Shown piece after piece: positions 59,060 to 64,000 of a stretch of 64,000 bases of DNA. Numbering within the stretch: position 1 is the stretch's first letter; each line of letters begins with the position of its first letter. The stretch lies in contig JBAWUJ010000067.1 in assembly GCA_037176705.1 (NCBI GenBank), forward strand, positions 434,001-498,000, in the 5' to 3' direction. The position numbers were made by a program, and so were the translations under genes. Under the pieces are notes generated by a model. That model saw nothing but the letters and a program-made list of their open reading frames with translations, ran no database searches and was not told the DNA's origin. This stretch comes from Molossus alvarezi. Its lineage: Eukaryota > Chordata > Mammalia > Chiroptera > Molossidae.

Positions 59060-59685
59060 ACTACAACAAAAACTGAGCAGGAGTTGAGCCACACAAGGCA
59101 GCAAGAAGAGGAGAGGTTGTTGTCCAGGCATCACTTTCTCCAGGAGCAGCAGGGATTCAGACTGGAGATACAGGTAGTGGCAGAGCATAGCATGCTGAGG
59201 GAAGGGGAGGAGGTTTTTCTAGATCTGGAGCTGGGGAGGCAGGACGACGTGGTGCCTGTACAGCTGTTGCAACTAGAGAAGGAGGATGAAGTCATGCTGT
59301 GTCCAGAAAGTGAGTAGCAGGCAGAGGAGAAGGAGGAGGAAGCCTGTCAGGGGGAATTGATTGCTGGGAAGCAGATTGTCATGGATGGAGAGGACATCTG
59401 GAAGGTTGTGGAGATGCGGGATGAGGGGCAACCAGAACCAGAGGATGAAGCAAAACAGCAAGAAGAGAAGTCTGAGGAGCGGGAACAGGCCGAGTCTGGG
59501 CAGGGTGGGCAGTGCATCTGTTCCCCTTGGAGGTGCTGCAGGCCCTTCAGTCAGAGATGTAGCCCTTAAATGAGCAAGACAGCAAGGCCTTTTGTTGGCT
59601 CAAGTGCAAGATATGGCAGAGGCACAGACCATACTTAGAACTGAGAAGCACCCATATTGAACACATCCCTGGATTCTGGGCCAAA
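59060..59685 (+). pseudogene. TSPY-like exon 1
   Basis: The acidic N-terminal part reads FRLEIQVVAEHSMLREGEEV, then a TAG at 59315-59317, then EDIWKVVEMRDEGQPEPEDE. The frame shifts, and the NAP start LEVLQALQSEM is followed by TAG (59560-59562), where the family has a Glu in an LEPVN-type motif. PLNEQDSKAFCWLKCKIWQ and RPYLELRSTHIEHIPGFWAK continue to 59685. No GT is found where the exon should end. Confidence 0.8.
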
Positions 59686-60296
59686 TCTGAATCCTTTAGG
59701 CTGGGCCATAACTGTACCCTTGAGGCTTTAATGGGGTGTCCACAATGTGGCTTTGTCATTGCAGGAGAAAGGGATCAGCAAGGACAGTTCAGATACAAAA
59801 GGGACATATTGCAGAGAAACTTGATGTAGAGACCACAGTTCGGCGCAAAACTTGGAGATGTCCCTCATCTTGTATGGCCCCCGGAAACATAGTGTAGGAT
59901 CTTGGTTCCAGATCAGACTCATGAAAACAACATATATATCTATATGTTGCCCAGTTCCTACTAGGAGTACTGCTGTAGTACAAGGGTCTGTATGTGTACC
60001 TCCTGAGTCAGAGTCAGGAAAACAGGGTGGGCAGAAGGATGCGTACTGTATTCTGTCCAACCAGCAGCACACAGGATCTGGTGGAGATCTGGTGTGTTAG
60101 GCAAAAAGAAATTTGGCTTGTGTTGGTGTCAATCCTTCCAGGCATTAAAATCTAATGTTTTCCTTTTGGCCTTGTGTGAAAGAGGGAGACTGAGGCACAG
60201 AGAATTGAGGGAAAGCAAGGTCATTCCCTAGTTCTGGCCCATGTTCTAGATATTTCATGTGCAGAATGCAGTATGCAGATCCTTGACCCAGAGCAG

Positions 60297-60374
60297 TTTG
60301 TCAGCCACCTGGACCTGTCAGCCAGGATCTGTGAGCAAGATGAAAAGATGCTCAGCCATATGATCAGTTTGAAA
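60297..60374 (+). pseudogene. TSPY-like exon 2, 78 bp
   Basis: Preceded by a CAG acceptor (GACCCAGAGCAG), 26 codons FVSHLDLSARICEQDEKMLS then HMISLK, then GTCAGC as donor. The length fits the 26-codon second exon expected for TSPY (IANHPQ...MVSLE block). Confidence 0.82.
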
Positions 60375-60498
60375 GTCAGCCTGGGGTAACAGAGATGGGA
60401 AGGAAGACAGAGTAAAAAATTCACTTTATCCTTGCCAAATATAGAAGGCGGGGGTCCCCAAGACAAATTTCACCCTCCTGATACAATTTTATCTACAG

Positions 60499-60610
60499 GT
60501 AGAGGAAGTCCGGCACACCAGTGATTGGTGCAAGGTATTGCTATGCTTTCCTAAGAACACTTATTTCTGCAATAATGTGATTGTGAAGGAGTATACCATT
60601 ACCCTCCAAG
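60499..60610 (+). pseudogene. TSPY-like exon 3, 112 bp
   Basis: Acceptor TTTTATCTACAG, then VEEVRHTSDWCKVLLCFPKN and TYFCNNVIVKEYTITLQ plus one base. The following bases are GAAGCAG instead of GTAAGC-like, so the donor GT is lost. Confidence 0.85.
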
Positions 60611-60700
60611 GAAGCAGAGGTTGCCTGCATGGAAGGTAGCAGGGGGTGGGTTGAGATTTCAAGTTTGTGCATCTTTTTACTCATACACGTCATTCTTCAG

Positions 60701-60846
60701 GATACAGGGTGTCCCACTGTACTCCCATCCAGTGGTCCCAGCATTATGAAAGAGAGGTCGACAGCCACTGGAACCAAAACAGCAGCCTAAAATTCTTCAA
60801 CTGGTTCTCCAACCACAACGTGGCATGACTCGGCAGGATTGCAGAA
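60701..60846 (+). pseudogene. TSPY-like exon 4, 146 bp
   Basis: Acceptor TCATTCTTCAG, then YRVSHCTPIQWSQHYEREVD, SHWNQNSSLKFFNWFSNHNV A, then TGA at 60826-60828, then LGRIAE and donor GTGGGG. The stop replaces the Gly codon of the family HNFAGS-type motif. Confidence 0.87.
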
Positions 60847-60952
60847 GTGGGGCCTCACTTTCAATACTACAGTAGATTTTCTGTGTTCTTTAGCTGCTTG
60901 AGTCATATTCAAAGTCCAGCCTTATTCTGACCAGCTGTGTTCTTTCAACCAG

Positions 60953-61035
60953 ATCATCTTAAAGGACAAGTGGTGCGATCCCCTGAAGTATAACGGGAGG
61001 ATGAGGGCACAAAGAGGGGAGAAGGAGCAGGACAG
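60953..61035 (+). pseudogene. TSPY-like exon 5, 83 bp
   Basis: Acceptor GTTCTTTCAACCAG, then IILKDKWCDPLKYNGRMRAQ and RGEKEQDR, and the perfect donor CAG|GTGAGG. No stop in this exon. A sixth, very short exon was not recognised downstream. Confidence 0.8.
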
Positions 61036-61620
61036 GTGAGGAGATTCCAACTGTTCTCTCAACCTTGCCATGCCCAGTAGCTGGGACATTTCTTTCCCAC
61101 AAGGACACATTTAGGCTGGTAGAAATAGAGCCTGTGCCCTCAGGTCATCAGGGTATCACCATGATACAAGAAGACTGCAGAACTGCATTGACATTCAGAT
61201 ACTTAATGAGGAAGCTTTAGAAAGAGGAGGGTTTGGGCCTGTCAGACATCTCTCAAAATAACAGCTCTGTCATTGTCTCACTCCTCAGACTCTCATTCCA
61301 GGCTACAAAATCCCAGTCCCCCAGGCCATGTTACCCTCCAGAAGTATACTCTTGCCTCAGGCTGTTTTTACCTCCCTTCTACTAATAGCCAGCATCTATT
61401 TATAGAAATCTGTACACTGTTCTGCCCCCGTTACTTTTCCTAATCATGGCAGGTGTTTTCACATTTTTTAGTGTTTTTTTTTTGTTTTTTTTCCTGTAGG
61501 GCCCACTGAAAACACTGTTTATTATAATGTGGTTGGAATGGAACATGTTGAAAATAGGACTCAGGAAATTTCAGAAAGCCTATTTGCAGCTTTGACACTC
61601 TTTTCCTTTATGGCACCAAA
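61036..61620. other. Downstream flank of TSPY-like sequence
   Basis: No gene or repeat recognised. A T-rich run lies at 61,475-61,495. Confidence 0.4.
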
Positions 61621-61650
61621 ATAATGATGATGATGATGATGATGATGATT
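61621..61650. repeat. GAT trinucleotide microsatellite
   Basis: Nine to ten GAT units. Confidence 0.93.
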
Positions 61651-61654
61651 CTGA

Positions 61655-61876
61655 AATCCTCACAAAGTATATTTTTTGATTTATCTTCAGACAGAGTGGG
61701 AGGGATAGAGAGAGAGACAGAGAGCAAAATCAATGTGTGTGGGTAACATAAATTGATTGCCTCTCAAAGAACTTCCCAGAATCTCTACTGAGTTACCTGC
61801 TCTACACTGGACTCAAACTCATGACTCTTTGATTTGTGGTGCACATTCCAATCTCATAGAAAATTGGCCAGGGCTT
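61655..61876 (-). mobile_element. Diverged Ves SINE, minus strand
   Basis: TTTGATTTATCTTCAGACAG, GAGTGGGAGGGATAGAG, B-box complement GGACTCAAACTC and head end GAAAATTGGCCAGGGCTT. The middle is degenerated. Confidence 0.85.
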
Positions 61877-62034
61877 GGATTATTAAATACTTTTTTGTGT
61901 GCTCAGAGTAGAGGTTATTCTGAGTGTTGTGTTCAAGGGACATCCCATATTTTAGAAGAATATGCAGTATCATCCAGTTTGTTTCAAGTGTTATTAGAGC
62001 CCATAAGAATGTTTTTGAAGAAAAAATGTGTTTT

Positions 62035-62053
62035 CAACCAACCTTGTTTTTCT
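62035..62053 (+). repeat. Left target-site duplication of SINE
   Basis: CAACCAACCTTGTTTTTCT, repeated exactly at 62297-62315. Confidence 0.93.
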
Positions 62054-62297
62054 TTTTTTTTTATCCTCACCCGAGGACATTTTTCCATTTTTTGTACAGA
62101 TAGAGTGGGAGGGAGAGAGAGGAAGAGACAGAGAGAGAGAAACATCGACGTGAAGGGACACATCGAGTGGCTGCCACCGCATGACCAACCAGGGCCAGGG
62201 TACTGCAACCGAAGTACATGCCCTTAGCGGGAACCAAACCCGGGTCTCTCCGGACCGCAGGCCGATGCTCTAACCGCTGAGCCAAACCAGCCAGGGC
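62054..62297 (-). mobile_element. Young Ves SINE, minus strand, perfect 19-bp duplication
   Basis: T-run, TATCCTCACCCGAGGACATT, GAGTGGGAGGGAGAGAGAGG, ACATCGACGTGAAGGGACAC, TGCCCTTAGCGGGAACC, B-box complement and head end TGAGCCAAACCAGCCAGGGC. CpG sites remain in the tRNA-like part, which together with the perfect duplication marks it as recent. Confidence 0.97.
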
Positions 62298-62520
62298 AAC
62301 CAACCTTGTTTTTCTGCCAGGAAACAATTGAAGAGAGTCCTCATGGCAAAGCATTCAGACACAAAGACAGTTGGCATTATATGGAAACATAAACAAAAGC
62401 ATCATTGTGCGTGCCTGTGTGCGGCATGTGCATGGCTTTGGGGAGATGCCCTGAACGCTTTTCAATTACCTGCCTGGCAATGACCAGTCACTCCAATAGC
62501 TGGGTTTGTTATGTAGTGGA
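62298..62520. other. Short unique stretch
   Basis: Nothing recognised beyond the right target duplication at its start. Confidence 0.4.
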
Positions 62521-62529
62521 AGTAGATAC

Positions 62530-63160
62530 AGTCTTTTGATGCCCCAGGATCTCCAGGGCCCACGCTCTACTGAGAACCCATGGCTCACATTACCTGCTTC
62601 CCCTGTGACACACTCGGCCTCCACTGCCAATATTCCACTGTGACACCGCAAGGCTTTCACTCTCTCCTTTCCAGCATGACATCCCAAGGTTTCACAGCCC
62701 ACCTTCCTCTTTGACAATATAGCAATTTCATTGCACACTGTCCCCAATGAATCTCTGGGCTCTCACTGTCCACAGTGCAACTTATCACCATGAGATTTCT
62801 CCTGATCCCAATCAACTGTGTCATACCATAGCTCAGTGTCCAAAATCCATATTCCTGCCCACCTTACACTGTCAGATATTAGCATATTTAATGAAAAAAT
62901 TCTATTTGATAACCGATGGCTCCCAACACATACGCTCAAACTTGACACCCCAGATATTTCATGGCACACTATTCTCTATGATACCTTGGGTTCCCCATGT
63001 CAATATTGCTAGTTCATACTACTCAGATCCCATGGAACTCACTGCACTCTCTCTCCTCAATGGCTCCCACTTTCAATACCCACTGTGACACTCCAGGGAT
63101 CCCACTGCACACTTTTCTCTCTTGTACCTCAGGATCCGCACTCTTCAACTCCACAGTATA
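62530..63160. repeat. Degenerate ~36-bp tandem array
   Basis: Repeated worn units of the form TGTGACAC.CC.GGG.TCCCACTGCACACTTTCC. Unit starts visible near 62,536, 62,569, 62,603, 62,638, 62,674, 62,710, 62,745 and again near 62,970 and 63,085; the spacing is 33-36 bp in the first run. Open frames here are incidental. Confidence 0.6.
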
Positions 63161-63439
63161 ACAGAAAGAGACATGAATAAGCTCAACATGTGGTTGTATC
63201 CTTGGGGTGTTTGACCAGAAAAATGCTTTATTTTAGTAGATTGGCTAATGAGGTGCTATTGAGTCAGAAGTTGACAGTTTCCAGAGGTGTGCCTGAGAAG
63301 TAGATCTATGGAGATAGAGAGGCAGTATAGCACACATTAACTTTCAGTTTCTTACTCTGTGGATATTGTCTGGAATGACAAAGGAAGAAAAGACTGACCT
63401 CTGATTTATAATCTTGTACCCTGGTCAGGTCAAATACAA
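63161..63439. other. Unique sequence, no gene recognised
   Basis: Nothing recognised. Confidence 0.4.
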
Positions 63440-63625
63440 TTGTTCTTAAGAATAATCTTCACCTCAGGATACTTTTTTATGTATCTTCAGATAGAGTGAG
63501 AAGAGGATGTGACAGACACAGAGAGAGGAGAATCAATGATGTGAGAGCAACACATCTATTGTTTGTCTTCCACATCACTCTTACCAGATAATGAGCCACT
63601 GGGGGAGCCCTAAACACCTATACTT
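63440..63625 (-). mobile_element. Old Ves SINE fragment, minus strand
   Basis: CTTCACCTCAGGATACTTTTTT, TATGTATCTTCAGATAGAGTG, GATGTGAGAGCAACACATC and a worn head (AATGAGCCACTGGGGGAGCCC). The B-box area is deleted or highly diverged. Confidence 0.75.
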
Positions 63626-63924
63626 TTCAAAGGATAGGCCTGAGCACTGACAAGGGGCATGGCTCTTCACCAGGATTCTTCCCCGAGTTTCTGAAATGTG
63701 TTTTTGGTGATTCGGGCATCTCCCGAGGCCTCTTGCCACTGTTGGCAAAGTCCTCCACTCTCACTCTTTGTCCTTCTACATGCTTCTAATTCACATCCAG
63801 TCTGCTCACTGTAGCCACACCTCCAGCACTTATTGTCCTCAGCAAGTATTTACCTGGATGGATAGTTCTGCACATCTGGACCATTGTCCCTCCCCATGAC
63901 CCGAGATTGATTCTCCAGTTCTTA
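63626..63924. other. Unique sequence, no gene recognised
   Basis: Nothing recognised. Confidence 0.4.
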
Positions 63925-64000
63925 TTTATTCAATTTTTTATCCTCATCCAAGGACATTTTTCCATTTCTTGTTCAGATAGAGTGGGAGAAAGAGACAGAG
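63925..64000 (-). mobile_element. Ves SINE, minus strand, cut by window end
   Basis: TTTTTTATCCTCATCCAAGG, ACATTTTTCCATTTCTTG, then TTCAGATAGAGTGGGAGAAAG. This is the tail and body start of a long-tail Ves SINE whose head lies beyond the window. Confidence 0.9.

Larger units (their letters stand above)
59060..61035 (+). pseudogene. TSPY: TSPY-like gene with introns, inactivated
   Basis: TSPY is a Y-linked, multi-copy testis protein of the SET/NAP family, linked to spermatogonial proliferation through cyclin B binding. Five exon-like blocks follow each other with small introns (about 608, 124, 90 and 106 bp). This is a DNA-level copy, not a processed one. NAP-domain phrases: HIPGFWAK, DEKMLSHMISL, VEEVRH, KNTYFCNNVIVKEY, VSHCTPIQW, NSSLKFFNWFSNHN, GRIAE, ILKDKWCDPLKY. 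NSSL.FFNWFS and CTPIQW are closer to TSPY than to the X homologue TSPX/TSPYL2, as I know them. Lesions: TAG at 59315, a frameshift near 59,500-59,540, TAG at 59560, no GT after exon 1, a broken donor after exon 3, and TGA at 60826. No clear ATG. Not expected to give a functional protein. Confidence 0.88.

Noticed and set aside
59060..61035. TSPX/TSPYL2 rather than TSPY
   Set aside because: The phrases CTPIQW and NSSLKFFNWFSNHN and the lack of the long acidic C-terminal region fit TSPY better. Not fully excluded without an alignment.
62466..63088. Open frames of 93 and 113 codons
   Set aside because: Lie in a degenerate tandem array. Translation shows no family signature.
5844..64000. tRNA genes at SINE heads
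   Set aside because: The A- and B-box-like motifs are always followed by the Ves body and tail. None shows a complete, foldable tRNA with terminator.
1..64000. Endogenous retrovirus
   Set aside because: No paired LTRs, primer-binding site, or gag, pol or env phrases were seen. All reverse transcriptase signals belong to L1.

Overview
The window is mammalian nuclear DNA, most likely from a yangochiropteran (vesper-type) bat. The main evidence is about two dozen tRNA-derived SINEs of the Ves type, in both orientations. They carry a tRNA-like head with the A and B boxes, a CT-rich 3' part, and a tail ending either in AAAATCAATAAA or in a conserved GAGGATAAAA-like motif. One lineage of L1 retrotransposon with 5'UTR, ORF1 and ORF2 recurs throughout. 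MIR, L2 and MER5-like fragments add an ancient eutherian repeat background. Nothing prokaryotic or viral was recognised.

Layout. From 1 to about 46.6 kb the non-L1 sequence is GC-rich and crowded with minisatellites: a 30/18-bp array at 1.1 kb, a CAT/CAC array at 2.6 kb, a 19-bp array grown from a SINE head at 16.3 kb, a 1.9-kb GAGT/GAAT-type VNTR at 20.5 kb, a 42-bp array at 36.1 kb, a 33-bp array at 37.5 kb and TG-rich tracts at 27.2 and 39.1 kb. Four related L1 copies lie here: A at 7.6-9.96 kb (internally deleted), B at 9.96-15.76 kb (near full length, inactivated), C at 28.95-30.96 kb (5' end intact, 3' truncated, flanked by a 17-bp duplication) and D at 42.5-46.5 kb (internally deleted, with a different upstream 5'UTR). 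No protein-coding host exon was recognised in this half. From 46.6 kb to the end the sequence is mostly AT-rich, minisatellite-poor and built of old L1 debris and SINEs.

The only host gene-like sequences are in the right part. On the minus strand at 55.36-57.18 kb are two exons of a FAM170A-like zinc-finger gene with good splice sites and compatible phase. On the plus strand at about 59.06-61.04 kb is an intron-containing TSPY-like sequence. Its exon sizes and protein similarity are clear, but it carries stop codons, a frameshift and a broken splice donor. The two lie roughly head to head, about 1.9 kb apart.

Interpretation. TSPY with introns is a Y-linked testis gene family in eutherians, so the right part is plausibly male-specific Y sequence. 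The GC-rich, VNTR-dense left part next to it would fit a pseudoautosomal or subtelomeric region, which makes a pseudoautosomal boundary near 46-47 kb a testable idea, not a conclusion. A FAM170A-like copy beside a TSPY relic would then be a candidate autosome-to-Y transposition.
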